Positions 35,101 through 47,372 of a stretch of 64,000 bases of DNA are shown in pieces. A program made the translations under genes and the position numbers. Below the pieces are notes generated by a model. It made no database searches. It was given only the letters and a program-made list of their open reading frames with translations, and was not told the DNA's origin. Origin of the DNA: Echinometra lucunter (Eukaryota; Echinodermata; Echinoidea; Camarodonta; Echinometridae); assembly GCA_029962745.1 (NCBI GenBank), contig CM057160.1:3416433-3480432 (forward strand), read 5' to 3'. Numbering within the stretch: position 1 is the first letter of the stretch; every line of letters starts with the position of its first letter.

Positions 35101-35394
35101 TAAGAGTATCACAGTGATATTTTTTTTAAAAAAATCAACTTTGATTTAATGTTTGCACGCACACAAATCTTATCGCAGACAGAATTAGAGAGGAGCAAAG
35201 CGCGCATTGATGGCATTTGACGTAGCCTACTTACATGACTTACGAATATTTTGTGAGGTCGTCTCAGAGAATGACCATGTGCGCATGCGTTGATCAATGG
35301 CACAATGATGTACATATGAATATTTATGAAGTCGCGGAGAATGATCATGTGCGCACGCGCAAGGAGCGAAAATGTCGTAGGAAAAAAATTTCGC

Positions 35395-36345
35395 ATCCCG
35401 GGGGGATGGGGGATATATCCCCCCCCCCCCCTTTTTTTCCAAAAGGGTGCAAATCTGCACCCTTTAGGATGAAAAATGCCGCTAATTGCACCTTGAAAGG
35501 TGCAAAAAGCTTGTAAAAAGTGAACATTTGCACCCTAAAAGGTGCCCCCAGTGTTGCATTTGAAGTGTGCAAGATAGAGTTTTTGTCGGTAGCCCGCTTC
35601 GCTCGCTCATATGACAAAATGGTTCCAGATGCTATAGATGGTAAGCGACGTGCCAGAAAGCATCATATCTCGCAGTTATTCATCAAAAATTATTCAGATA
35701 TCTTTGAGGCTATCAAAGAATTCCTTGCTCGTTGCGCTCACTCGAATATGTATGTTTATAGCCCTTAATGACAAATAAACACTTCATCACGAAAAGAGTT
35801 ATTTCCCCTGTCTCGCCTCCCTTGCTTGTAATATTTGAAATATGGTGGTTTAGGGCAGTAAACAATTGAGTCAGCGAGGTGCTGAATTAGTCACACATCC
35901 TATATTGCTTGAGTGTAGGCTTACTTTGAGGACATTAATAACATTTCTTTTATAGCTGGAAAGTTGAATTTTCGGCTCGCTCGCTTCGCTCGCTCACAAA
36001 ATAAAAACGGGAAGGTTCATACTGTAAGTAAAGGTTCAAGTCCCCTAAAGTTTTCATTCAAGTACTAAGGATGTGCCTCTGTGATATTGTTTGAAACAAT
36101 TTTTGTGCGGTTAATTGGAGGAGCGGTAGATTAGACTAATAGTGCAGAGATACGTGCAGCAAAAACAGATCCTACACCCCCTTATTTAGTCTATCCTTCA
36201 CTTTTGAACCTACTCCCCTTTCCCCCGCTTGGTCTCTTTGCTCCGCGGCCGAGGATATTCGGCATCGGTCATCCGCCCCCCCCCCCCCCCACAAACGCGA
36301 AAACAAATCCACACCCATGTATATGCAGGGGAAAAAAACCCCACA
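35395..36345 (+). mobile_element. ATGGGTGTCGAT/GCTCGCTTCGCTC family, partial copy
   Basis: The segment shares long stretches, in the same order, with the minus strand of 43730-44345 (for example GAGGTGCTGAATTAGTCACA, TTTCGGCTCGCTCGCTTCGC, AGGTTCAAGTCCCCTAAAG and the final GGATATTCGGCATCGGTCAT before a C-tract). A TGCACCCT element piece (35440-35575) is nested in it. No transposase is visible, so autonomy and class are unknown. Confidence 0.7.
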
Positions 36346-36422
36346 AAAACATTGATATCATAGGCTACTCTGCTGACACTTTAGCCATTGTATTACACCC
36401 GTATAGGGTATATGAACGTCAG

Positions 36423-36573
36423 GGGAGCGTTTTATCAACATATTTTGTCTGACAAGTTGTCAGATCTGACATCTTTCCTTGATTTTGATTGGCTGAGAAG
36501 CATCGTTACTATGGCAACTGTCGGATAAAACAGACTTTGTCGGATAAAACATCCTTTCATGAAACGCTCCCCA
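36423..36573. repeat. MITE with GGGGAGCGTTT ends, copy 2 (inverse of 4331-4472)
   Basis: AAGCATCGTTACTATGGCAA and the TCGGATAAAACAGACTTTGT block are the reverse complement of the element at 4331-4472. The ends AGGGGAGCGTTTTATCAA and CATGAAACGCTCCCCAG are inverted. Confidence 0.8.
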
Positions 36574-36840
36574 GGTGACTATTGTACCCTGATGTTAACT
36601 TCTTTCCAAGGTATTGCACAGTCTAGTACGTCAATGAAATGTGCACTGTATACGCACATGATGCATCTATTTTGAGAAAATAGGTGGAATTAAGTCCGTC
36701 GATCTTGAATGAAACGTGAGGGGGACACACACACACACACACAAAAAAAAAAATGACAATGAAAAAGGCTCTCACCTTTCGGGCGTGTCTTCGTACCCTT
36801 AAATTAGCTTACAATAAAGAAAAAAACAAACACAACCTCC

Positions 36841-36871
<31 letters not shown>

Positions 36872-37329
36872 AAAAAAAAAAAGAAAACCCAACAACAACA
36901 CCAAAGGTCCTCAGATTTCTCACCCCTTCCCCGTTTTTTATTCCTTTTTACTCCTTTTTTGTATTCCTGTAGTGTTATATCAAAGGTTACAAATCTTTGG
37001 GAGAGGGGACAACCCCCCCCCCCCCCCCCCCCGATCTCCCGATCTCTATTTCCGCTCACGATTAAAAGCACTGAACTTAACTACTACGAACAGGTTCATG
37101 TTCAAACGGGCAATATAATGGCCCAAGTTGTATAGCAATATCGTTGGTTCAGTCTGCGATGGATTATGGGATTGGGAGGTCATTTATTTTCTTCTCTCCA
37201 TGAAAAGGTCAAATAAACAAATCAATATTGATCGACAATTCGGTAATTTCTTTCCAAACTGCAACTGAGTGTGATCTCAATTGAAAACCTAAAACATAAA
37301 TCAACAAATTAAACGATTAAAATGAAAAC

Positions 37330-38097
37330 CTGATAACGAGGCTGGTTGAATGTCGGTGACCCTTGATCTTGTGTGGGATTCCCCACCACATAGAGCTCAC
37401 TCGGCGATGATGACGTGGGAAGTTCCTGTTCAACATTGTCATTGTCATTGTGTATGTACCAGCAAAGATTTTAATCTTTGATATAAATTCGGGACATGAC
37501 ATCCGCCTTGCCTTGTTCGTGTTCATGATGTCTATCTAACCATGTTAGAGCAGGTATAGGCCTCCTGACAAGAATCGTTCGTAACGAGTGAACCAAGGCA
37601 GGCTGGCGCCACGGCACGCTCAGGAAAATCCAGTTGTACATATAGTGCTTGCATGGTAAGCCACAAGGGAAAACTTTATTCAAGGAGTAACGTTAAAGAC
37701 ACTGTACTGCAAGATAACCTCGTATATTAGCATGGACAAACAAGGGTATAGGGTATAGACCTACACATAAAACTGCAATATGGAACCGAATTAACTTGAG
37801 GTATAAAATTAAAGAGAAAAGGTTCAAAATAATTTCGTGAACTAGATCTACAGTATAACGTTATGATTATTTCTCGTGTCAGTTTCAAGAATTCATATTC
37901 GAAATATCCTTTGGAAAGGATTGCTCTGCAAATAACCATTGATTTCTTTATCGTTTTGATGATTTTGAAACCTCGAGGTTGACAAGTTATAGTATATACA
38001 AATATTACGTACTACTTATCAGCCTTTCCCATTCGCATTGAAACTGTTTCTTTCCTATGTAATTGCATGGCCACAACTCAAGTTCATCTGTTACATT
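37330..38097 (+). repeat. Long interspersed repeat, relative of 58600-60270
   Basis: The order GGGATTCCCCACC, CAAGATAACCTCGTAT, CCGAATTAACTTGAGG, TTCATATTCGAAATATCCTT, ACAACTCAAGTTCATCTGTT is found again, with insertions, at 58600-60270. In both places it runs directly into the GTGT(C/T)GATCC edge of the family described at 38098, so the two parts were probably copied together. Confidence 0.6.
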
Positions 38098-40105
38098 ATG
38101 GGTGTCGATCCCCCCCGCGATCCCCCCCCCCCCCACACACACACATTTTGGGTGGGGAATGAATTGCCTGTATTATCATCCCCACATGATTCACCATCAA
38201 AAATGACATGTCCCCCTCTTAATCCCCTATAAGAAGAAAGAAAGAAAGCAAAAGGGGGAAAGAGTAAGACAAAGAAATTCCTGTGAGCGCTCCGCTCGCC
38301 TTTCTTAGCCAATATGCTGCTTATAATAGCCTTATGAGAGAAATTGGTTTGCATCTTTTCTCTCTATCTAACATTATACTACTATTCTTCTGCTCACATT
38401 TTAAGTATCTGAACTAATGCCTGTTACATAACAATTCTTTTGAAAGGAAATCGGTTGGCATCTTGTCTTTCTATCCAATGTTCAGATGTTATACTATTAT
38501 TCCAGTAAAAAAATGTTAGTAAAAGAACTACAAGGAGTCGCTGAGCGGCAAGATGACCTCAACTAGCAGTGATTTATTTTCTGGAGATAATATGTTGGTC
38601 ACGATGGCCTGTGACCAATAGCCTATTCCTGCAATAGCAAATATGAGAAAGGAAGATGCCGATAAAATGTATGTTACTAAACCAATGAGAAGTACATGCA
38701 TAATTATATTCATAAAACCTGTTTTCAGTATTTTAAATCTCCATATTTTTCTCGCTTGCTTGCCACCCTCGCTCATAAAATGTGGATAGAAGATACTTTT
38801 GACCAGTAAGCACCCTTATTCCCTCAGCAACATGTCCTAATTTATCACAATATTTTTGCAGCAAGGTGTCCAAGTATCCTCGAATTCTGCTGGAAGATGT
38901 ACATTATTAAAAACATCTAGTTTATATGGGTGGCAATTCTACGTTTTAAAGAAAATGGAGTGTTTTGTCGTTAGCTCGCTTCGCTCGCTCATAAAAACAA
39001 TAGCCTCATTTGGCAGATATATAGGTGACCGAATAGGCCCATCTTTGAGGAAATTGAGGTGTGTCGAAGAATGCAAAATTTTCTTCGCTCTCTGCGCTCA
39101 CTAATAATATTCAGATACAGGATAGTTTGGGAAGGCAAACGAAATGGACATGCAAACGCAAGTTGACCTAATATGTAATTTGGATATCTTATAGGTCTGT
39201 AGTGTATTTTGATGACGAAATAATGCTTTATCATCGAAGGAGTAACTTATCCTTGCTTGTTTCTTTCGCTCGTAATATAAAGAAACAGGGTAGTTTGGGA
39301 TTATAAACAATGATATTGGACGAGTGACACGAGTGTGGTGCTAGAACAGAGTCATTTTGGTAGCGAGGTTACCAAATATGCCAATCAAATATCTCTTAGA
39401 CCTTTAGTGTATTTTGCAGATAAAATAGCACTTCTTTGTAGCAAGAACTTGGAATATCGGGCTCGCTCGCTCACAAAAAAAAAAGGTTGTTCGTACACTC
39501 TAAAAAATATTGGGTAAAAATGTGCCATGAGGGTGATAATTGTGTCCAACCAACTTTGGGCATTTCTTAGGGCATTTTTTTAAAATCAAATTTGATGGAA
39601 ATTTTGCCCATTCTAAAGTAATTACTGCTTATTTTTACCCTAACTGGACAATGCTTCGGCCAATGGGTAAAATATTGCCCAGAGTTGGTTGGACATAATA
39701 TAATTACACTATTGCTGGTTAAAATTTTACCCAATATTTTTTACAGTGTACTCTAAAAGTAGTGTCAGATTAAGAAAAGCTTCCAGGGGCCCCTAAACAT
39801 TCCTTTAAAGTAATGAGGATCTATATCTCTGCGATATTATTTGAAAACAATTTCTTTTGTGGTAAATGGGAGGGACGGAATAGACTTACAATGCAGCGAA
39901 ACTGTCTTCAAATAATAGGAATTACATCCCTCCCCTCAAAGTGTTCTAGCTAAGCCCCTATGTCTGTGCTCCTTCGCTTTCATAGTCGGTCCTTTACGTT
40001 TGAACCCCACTCCCTTTCCCCGCTCGGTTGATTTGCTTCATCGCCGGGGCTATTGGGCGTCAGTCATCCCCCAACCACGAATACAAATCGAAACCCATAA
40101 CTTTC
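38098..40105 (+). mobile_element. ATGGGTGTCGAT/GCTCGCTTCGCTC family, fullest copy (about 2 kb)
   Basis: The left end is ATGGGTGTCGATCCCCC and the right end ATCGAAACCCAT, imperfect inverted repeats. The interior has at least six GCTCGCTTCGCTCGCTC-type words (38287, 38755, 38970, 39085, 39265, 39460) spaced irregularly, each beside a stretch ending like the left flank of the next. A younger MITE (39493-39751) is nested inside. No protein-coding frame of note. The opposite-strand copy at 43730-45546 follows the same order. Confidence 0.7.
39493..39751. repeat. MITE with GTACACTCTAAAAAATATTGGGTAAA ends
   Basis: The left end TACACTCTAAAAAATATTGG and right end CCAATATTTTTTACAGTGTA are inverted repeats of about 28 bases. 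Internal CCAACCAACTTTGGGCA and GCCCAGAGTTGGTTGG are also inverted. Non-coding, nested in the 2-kb element. Confidence 0.85.
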
Positions 40106-40639
40106 AGAAAGGCTGCTCAAGCTGTTTTTTTTTTTTTTTTAATGTGGTAACTGGAATAATCATCTTTCTGCTCGTACCATGAACGAAGCCTCGCTTTAAA
40201 CGCTGTCATCACAAATATTAATTGCTAAATCGCAATAGGTTTGTTTTTTAACACTGTTTAATACAGAAGGCACATTGGCAAAAAACCCTCAATTTAGATG
40301 CTCTTTCAGCGACTCATCATCCATTAACAGACCCGTGGTAGTGAAATGTAATTGGCAGCGTGTACCACATGTGATTGCATGTCTCATATCTATTTTTTGT
40401 AAGCAATGCGTTGCTCTTTGTGAAATCCCTAATAACGAACTATTCATTCACCTGATATAAGCTAATGTAACTCTTTAGCCAGGGTTCAGGCAAACCCAGT
40501 TTTTGCCCGACGTTCCTAGCCTGGATACTAGCAGCACTTTTCATGCTTATAATATTGATGTTTCGATCTGCATACTGATCAGTAATTGGTGATTATTATC
40601 ACTATTTATCTGGTAGACGTTATTTTGAAAATGGTATGT

Positions 40640-41080
40640 TTGGACGTGACGGTCGACTGCTCTTTGAAAGAGTTAATCCTTTCTTGTCATGCTTATACCC
40701 GGTATTTCTTTCTCAATAATACCCTGTATTCACATTCCATACCCCTAACAAAAAGAATTTAAAAACACAAGTATTTTCATATCTATTAGCAAGCTCCATT
40801 TTCAATAAACTCTCTTTCTCTGTCCAATCAAATAAATCAATTGAAATATTCAAACGTGGATGCCAATTGGCCGAACATTCATTATGAAAGAATATTTTTT
40901 TTTCTGTTCTTATTTTCCTTCATGTTATTTTGTAAATCTTATCCTTTGTACTCTATATTATGTCATACATTTTCATGAATGTATTTTATTAATTTTATAT
41001 TTTCATTCATTTCTTAATGAAATGTATTTTGTATATAAATGTGTGTTGTTATGTCGTCCCAGAGGGCGTACTTGGAAAAA
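40640..41080 (+). mobile_element. Possible decayed non-LTR retrotransposon tail
   Basis: In broken frames one can read FNKLSFSVQSNKSIEIFKRG, resembling the FN.LP..V....SL..FK segment at the end of reverse-transcriptase proteins, followed by an AT-rich 3' tail. Stops and shifts interrupt it, so the call is weak. Confidence 0.3.
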
Positions 41081-41333
41081 GCAGTTTCTTTTACTGAATG
41101 TACCTACTACCTACTCTCTGTTACGCAAGCAAACAGTTCTTGCCCTAAACAGTTCCAGCGCATGATATAATAATTATATCGGCGACATATTCATATTGCA
41201 GATATGTGTCTGAACATTCGTGTTTTATTTTAAGACAATGAAATAGTGAAGGGTTGTCCACTTCAGTTTTGCATCTGCTTTCGAAGATGTTCCTGCGATT
41301 TATTTTGATATTCAGGTCGTTCCAGATCACCTT

Positions 41334-41480
41334 AGCCCCGTTTCATAAAACTTGTTGAGAGTAACAACTGCCACATTTCTATGACAAATTTGATCTCAGC
41401 CAATCAGATGCAAGGATTTCAGCAGCTTACAACAGTTAATGCAACTTGTTATTGATAACCAGGTTTACTAAACGGGGCCC
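41334..41480. repeat. MITE with GCCCCGTTTCATAAAAC ends
   Basis: GCCCCGTTTCATAAAACTTG at the left and a GTTTACTAAACGGGGCC right end are inverted repeats. Internal GTTGAGAGTAACAACTG and TACAACAGTTAATGCAACTT pair loosely. It is similar in style to the elements at 4331 and 27731. Confidence 0.7.
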
Positions 41481-42296
41481 AGATGGGTTAAACCCCGACC
41501 CCCTTCAAATTGGCTCAAAATTTAGTACATGGGGTAATATGACTCCATGACTTGCCACTCTGAAATTTTAAGAGTAACAGCTTTATCGGCCAAATAGTTT
41601 ACACTCTACGGCGCACATTCTGCAGGCATGCTGGCCAAAAAATGACACTTTTCTTTCAAATTTAAAGTGACCGTATATCTCATATTACTGGGTCAGTTTT
41701 TGTTGATTTAGACATATTTAGAAAGAATGACGAGATTTATCTTAGTATATGCTATCATTTTGCATATCCGAACAACGTAAATTTCAATGAATCCTTTATC
41801 TTTGTCCTAACCCAATTTTACCTTCTCCGTTATGTAGCTTTTAGATGAAATTTCGTGCATTTATATGTCAAAATATATTCGAAACATAAGATGAAATTTG
41901 AGCAGTATTTTTTTCTCTCTCTTTTTTTTTTTTCTGCTGTTGTTTTTCTTTCAATCCTCTTTTAAAGTTAGCGAAATGCTGATTTTCATTATAATTTATC
42001 TATTCAAGTCTCGCAAATTCTGAGTATCAATAATTTTATTCAGAGCTCTATGATACCCATTGCGTATGACATCTGAATATCTACAACGTCCTATTCAGAC
42101 AAAATCGTCATGAATAATCAATAACATTGTGCAGTAAATACATATTCAGTAAGATAGGTTTTGGTGATTTGACAGGGAATGACCTAATTGCAGAAATTAA
42201 CTTCCAAGAAGTAATTTGTGCTTATATCCATTCTATTATCATGATTATTGTGCAGAACATAGGGTGGCGGAGATAGCCATTTCGCACCATCCTATC

Positions 42297-42460
42297 ACAG
42301 TGAATCAAATTTGCAAAGTAGAGTTTTGTAGCCGTTTTGTAGCCGTTTAGTAGCCGTTTTGTAGCCGTTTAGTAGCCGTTTTCAAAAGGGCTACAAAACG
42401 GCTATAAAAGAGCGGGAAAACGGCTACAAAATGGCTAATCTGCTAATTCTGCTCACTGTG
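42297..42460. repeat. MITE with CACAGTGA ends and TAGCCGTTTT core
   Basis: CACAGTGAATCAAATTTGC and a right end GCAGAATTAGCAGATT (complement) with CACTGTG enclose five direct copies of TAGCCGTTTTG or TAGCCGTTTAG, followed by three inverted copies (GGCTACAAAACGGCTA). The halves form a hairpin. Confidence 0.8.
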
Positions 42461-42464
42461 TTTA

Positions 42465-43240
42465 TTTATCAGCTACTTAATTCCTATCTTTGCACTGGCG
42501 TATTTGAAGGTTGAACAAAGTCCGATTTTGCCCTTACTGACATATTTCCGACCATGGGGGGGGGGGGGGGGGGGAAGCAGCCAAACTTTTAGGTTTACAG
42601 TCAGTTGTAAGTCATTGGTTGTACACTCTAAAAACTAAAGTTGTTAAATCATTTCTTTATTCAAGATCAAGGTAAAAGTAGATAACACAAGAAAAATGAC
42701 CAGGTCCAATGTCCCATTCCGGACAAATGGCAGGTTAAATCACCATATAAGAAAAGGGCCGAGAAGTGGCTACATTTTCATAATTGTTAGATTAACACTT
42801 CGAACATGCTGGATTCCAACCTTGATAGTGCTGAATCCAGCATCATCAAGTGTTAATCTACCATTTTGAAAATGTAAATAGTCCTCAACCTTTTAAATGG
42901 TGATTTAACAGTTTAGTTTTCAGAGTGTAAGACTGCTTTTATAGAAATGCACAAAATAGTAACCTTCGTGGAAGGCCCTTAAAAAAACCACTGAAAATTG
43001 TTTCTTTCTACAGGTTATCGTAAGCTGAGAAATTGTGCCCCTCCTGGAACCGAGGACTGGATACGCCTTTGTTAATTCCTGTATATTGTGGCTATGCAGA
43101 GAGCCACGAGCTGCCTATAACCTATAGCAGATGTTTGTACGTAAGGTAGGTTGTAATAAATCCAAGCAAAATTGTACGCCGGACCGAGAGACATGGTTGG
43201 CATGGCATGTCAAAATCCCTTTGTGCTAAATTAGGGCAGA
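42465..43240 (+). repeat. Duplicated segment, copy 1 (compare 63095-63955)
   Basis: The block from CTGGCGTATTTGAAGGTTGA to TGGCATGGCATGTCAAAATC repeats in the same orientation at 63130-63945, with the same nested MITE (42620-42930) and the same GGTTATCGTAAGCTGAGAAA stretch after a CTTTCTACAG acceptor-like site. In this copy the exon-like frame (YRKLRNCAPPGTEDWIRLC) is cut by TAA. Probably a repeat family or retrotransposed transcript rather than a gene. Confidence 0.75.
42620..42930. repeat. MITE with TACACTCTAAAAACTAAA ends
   Basis: TACACTCTAAAAACTAAAG at the left and TTTAGTTTTCAGAGTGTA at the right are inverted. Inside, GATTAACACTTCGAACATGC pairs with a downstream AGTGTTAATC region. The same element sits at the same place in the duplicate at 63441-63663. 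Confidence 0.8.
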
Positions 43241-43729
43241 AACTGATATGTTATGATCACATCGGAGCCCAAGGAAACTACAATTACGAGAGTGATTCAA
43301 GATTCTTTATTGGTCCATGTATATCATTACACAGAAATTTTGTTTCTATTGGCTCTTTAACATAATACAATAACAATAAAGGAAACAAGAAACAATGCAA
43401 GGGCATAAATGAGTACAAAGGAATGCAATTCATGAAAGTATAATATCTAAATCATAACATTAAAACCAAGTGTGTGTATCTAATTTGCTGGATAGTAGTA
43501 TATTGTGCTTCTTTTTTTTCAAAGCTGCAACTTCTCCACATGCAAAAGCGGACAGTAAGGTTACATTTTCATTTTTTTTTAAATCAAGTCAGTGGCACTT
43601 TCGTCTGTAATTAGCCAGTTTTCGCAAAGGGCGACGGGAGCCTGAAGTGCGGGGGAATCAGTCAACTGCGACCGTACCCGAACGAATCTCCTGTTTCGGC
43701 CAATTTGCAGTTTCGCAGTTGTGTGTACG

Positions 43730-45497
43730 GCATGGGTGTCGATTTGTGTTCGCGGTTGGGGGGGGGGGGGGATGACTGATGCCGAATATCCTCGACCGCG
43801 GAGCAAAGCGACCGATCGGGAAAAGGGTGTGTAGGTTCAAACGTGAAGGATAAACTTAATATGCAGGGGGGGGGGTAGGACCTGTTTTTGCTGCCCCTAT
43901 CTCCAATTAACCGCACGAAATTGTTTTCAAACAATATCGCAGAGGTACATCCTCATTTCTTAAATGAGAAAGGTAGGGGACTTGAACCTTTACTTAGAGT
44001 ATAAACCATCCCGTTTTTTATTTTGCGAGCGAGCGAAGCGAGAGAGCCGAAAATTCCACTTTCTAGCTATAAAATGTTATTGTCCTCAAAGTACACTCAA
44101 GCAATATAAAAAGTTTGACTAATTCAGCACCTCGCTGGTCCAATTGTTACTTTCCTAAACCACCCTATTTCAAATATTACAAGCGAGGGAGGCTAGATAG
44201 GGGAAAACACACTATTTTAGTGATGAAGTGTTATTTTGTTATAAAAATCCACTATAGGTCTATAAAATATCTACATTACATATTCGAGTGAGCGCAGCGA
44301 GCGAGGAAAAAAATACATTCTTTGATAGCCTCAAAGATATCTAAATTGTTTTGATCACCTTATGTACTTCTACTTATGTAAAGTCACATGGATTGGAAAA
44401 GAAGACCTTGGGTCATAGTTATTAAGTTAATCTTTTTCTTTTCCCGGCATCCAAGTGACTCTCCCTATATTCTACTGTTGTTTGTATTTGTTCTTTGGTT
44501 TGTTGATTCTGCCGAATAAAATAAAAATGAAAAAATAATAATAATAATTACCAAATACATGTACATGTATGATGCTTTTTTGGTGCCTCGCTTGCCATCT
44601 AAAACCATTTTGCTTCTATGAGAGAGCGAAGCGAGCTACCGACAAAAACTCGGTTTCTTTCTTGTAAAACGTAGAATTTCCACCAAAATAAATTAGATGA
44701 AGTTTATGATGTACCATAAGCTTTACATCTCGCTGTAGAAATATTACAATATTCGGACATGTTGCTGAGGGAATAAGAGCGCTTGCCTCCTGATCTTGTT
44801 TCTATGAGCGAGCAGAGCGAAGGAGCGAGAAAGGGCTATTTTTCTAATACTGAGAACAGCTAGGTTCCACTGTACTCGTACTCTAGTTCTATGATTTTAA
44901 TAATGTACATACATTTTTATGAGCATCCGATCCTTTCTCATATTTGGTAAGATAGGAATAAGCTACCCGTCACAGGCCATTATTCCATGAAAATTCTTCT
45001 ATTGTGGGTCTTCTTCCTGTTCGACTCCTTGCAGTTATATTATAACAGTACATGTATAACATTGGATAGAAAGACAAGATGCAAATCAGTTTCATTCAAT
45101 AATAAATCCTGATAAAAAATATTAATTGGCATTGGTTAAGATAACAAAAGATATTAAATGTGAGTAGAACAATAATAGCATACTATTTGATAGAAAGACA
45201 ATATGCAAACCGATTTGCTTTCATAATGTTAGTATTACAACCTCAGTGGTTGAAATACTTAAAATGCGAGCGAGCGAAGCGAGCGAGCGCTGAAAGCCTT
45301 TTCCTTTTCTTTTCCTTTCCTTGTAAGAATTACTTCTTTGTTCTTTATTCTCTTTGTCTTTGTCTTAAGTTACTTTTTTTTTCGAGGATTATAGGAGGCT
45401 TTATAATTTTTCATTTTTCATGGTGAATTATTGGGGGTGGGGGATGATTGTACAGGCCATCCCCCCCTGACCAAAATATTGGGGGATATATCCCCCA

Positions 45498-45529
<32 letters not shown>

Positions 45530-45546
45530 CGGGATCGACACCCATG
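43730..45546 (-). mobile_element. ATGGGTGTCGAT/GCTCGCTTCGCTC family, inverted copy
   Basis: Read on the minus strand, the copy begins at 45546 with ATGGGTGTCGATCCCGCGGG and ends at 43730 with ACAAATCGACACCCATG. GCGAGCGAAGCGAGCGAGC-type words lie at 44028, 44285, 44620, 44805 and 45268. The order of flanking stretches matches 38098-40105, but that copy's nested MITE is absent here. Both ends being ATGGGTGTCGAT-type supports terminal inverted repeats of about 12 bases. Confidence 0.7.
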
Positions 45547-45799
45547 GTGTTCGGAAACGCCTGTGTGTATACATGACATCAGAAATTAATTTTAGACTAC
45601 TAATATATTTCAACTATTTAAAAAATGTATGTAAAAGATGTGTTTTGAGATGGATTCAAGATAAAAAAAACTGCCATTGTCGAAAAAGCACTCGCCAATT
45701 CAAGGGTATTCATGAACTAAAAACTACAGAAGTTACAACACATGTGAGCTTTGCCACATGCATGAATCACATTTACTTTATGCGAGTTCGCATAAAACT

Positions 45800-46110
45800 T
45801 GCATGATTATAACGACAGCGCTGATTGGCCGATTCTATGCCGAGGTAGCATACTGGACGGAACGCTATTTTGGCGGAGTACCGTTCTACATTTCGGCGGT
45901 ACGGGAGAATTTCTCGAGATTGGGAGACCCCCTGCTGAGATTTTCCGGACGATCCGTTCCCGTCGCGCTTGCGAAAACCGCCTATTGAAGGAAATAGTAC
46001 CGTTTAAATGACACAAAAGGCAGAAAAATGAAAAATTGTGGCAGTGTTCCATTTCAGAAGAAGCACCTTTTCCGTCACGGGAGGGGCGTTTTTTTATATC
46101 TTGAGCCAAA
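45800..46110. promoter_or_regulatory. GC-rich island upstream of gene B
   Basis: About 300 bases are clearly richer in GC and CpG than the surroundings, with GCTGATTGGCCG (a CCAAT-type word on either strand) at its left edge. It lies some 1.2-1.4 kb before the acceptor of the gene B main exon, so it could hold the promoter or an untranslated first exon. Position and composition are the only evidence. Confidence 0.25.
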
Positions 46111-46539
46111 GTTATCTGTTTTGGGTTTTTTTTTTTCCATTCTGCATGTTATAAGCCCTTGCCTCCACTGAAGATTGGAGCAGATCCTTTTGTATAGAAA
46201 TTTAATTTGATGGATGTTACAATAGAAATCTCACAATCTTACAACAGAAATCTCACCTATGATGAGTTTAAAATACATTTACCTTTGTCCTGTTTTCATG
46301 TAAGTTTCCATGGTTTTACGGAAATCCGGCGCAACTGGATTTTGACATGCAATTTTTTTGTTTTCAAAACAACGTTGCTCGGTAAAGCTGACATGGATTA
46401 ATGCCATTAATCATTTGAAAGCTTAATACTCCAAATTTATGAGAAATAAATTAGCATTGTCATAGAGCATATAGCTTGATCGCATTAACCCGTTGTTAAT
46501 GGTTTCGTGTTTGTTGGGTTTTTTCGGATTGCACTGGTA

Positions 46540-46640
46540 CCCGGGGGATTGGGGATATATCCCCAACATTTCAGGTGGGGATGGCCTGTATTATCATCCC
46601 CCAATAATTAACCGTCAAAACATGACATAAGATAATGAAT
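46540..46640 (+). mobile_element. Fragment of the ATGGGTGTCGAT family
   Basis: GGGGATTGGGGATATATCCC, GGATGGCCTGTATTATCATC and the ATTAACCGTCAAAACATGAC stretch match the left end region of the 38098 copy. A (GAT)n-rich tract follows. Confidence 0.6.
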
Positions 46641-47200
46641 GATAATGAATGACAATGATAATCATGAGGAGGATAAGGATGATGATAATAATGATGGTGA
46701 TGATGATGACTGTGAAGAAGATGACAGTGATGAAAATTATTCGTATAAATATTACCATCCACATCGTCTTCATTTAGATGATCATACAGTATCCAACAGA
46801 AGTGAGACACCCTTTACAAAATGTTTAAATTCAAGTGTAAATTCTTGCATAAATGTATTACAACTATGATAGAGAAGAACGGAATTCTGTGACCGGTGTA
46901 CTGATAGGAATTATCTCTTCCATAACAATAATGTAATAGCTGAAGGATTTTGTTTAAATTTGCGGCAACAAAAGTTAAGCACACCCTCAAGGGTGTACTC
47001 ACTTTTGTTGAATACTGTAAGTATGGTACAGCGCAATGACAAAAAAAAAATCAAGAGACTTAAAGAGCTTAGCACGTTAGTAATTCCCATAATAATGTAT
47101 AACTACCTTCCAAGTTAAATGATTATCACGGTTAATAGAAATAGTGTGAATTGAATTAAACTTATTGCACTATATTTTGCTGCTTATATTTACCTTGCAG

Positions 47201-47372
47201 ATTTCGTCCAATCAAGTCAAACAAAGAAGCAAACTCCCCCAAACGAGAGGTTCTTCGAGCGGATCTAATGCGTGTCCATCACGAAGACAATTATAAGGAA
47301 GCATTCGTCGAACACTGTCCCTAGACCGAGCATATCGCCAATGAGACCAGTTGGAAAGATACTCAATGCATT
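47201..47372 (+). other. Probable 5' untranslated part of the gene B main exon
   Basis: TTATATTTACCTTGCAG at 47184-47200 is a good acceptor. The frame of the main product has an in-frame TAG at 47322-47324, so translation from the ATG at 47373 (CATTATGG context) is the natural choice and the bases before it are untranslated. A second frame beginning at 47272 is short. Confidence 0.5.
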
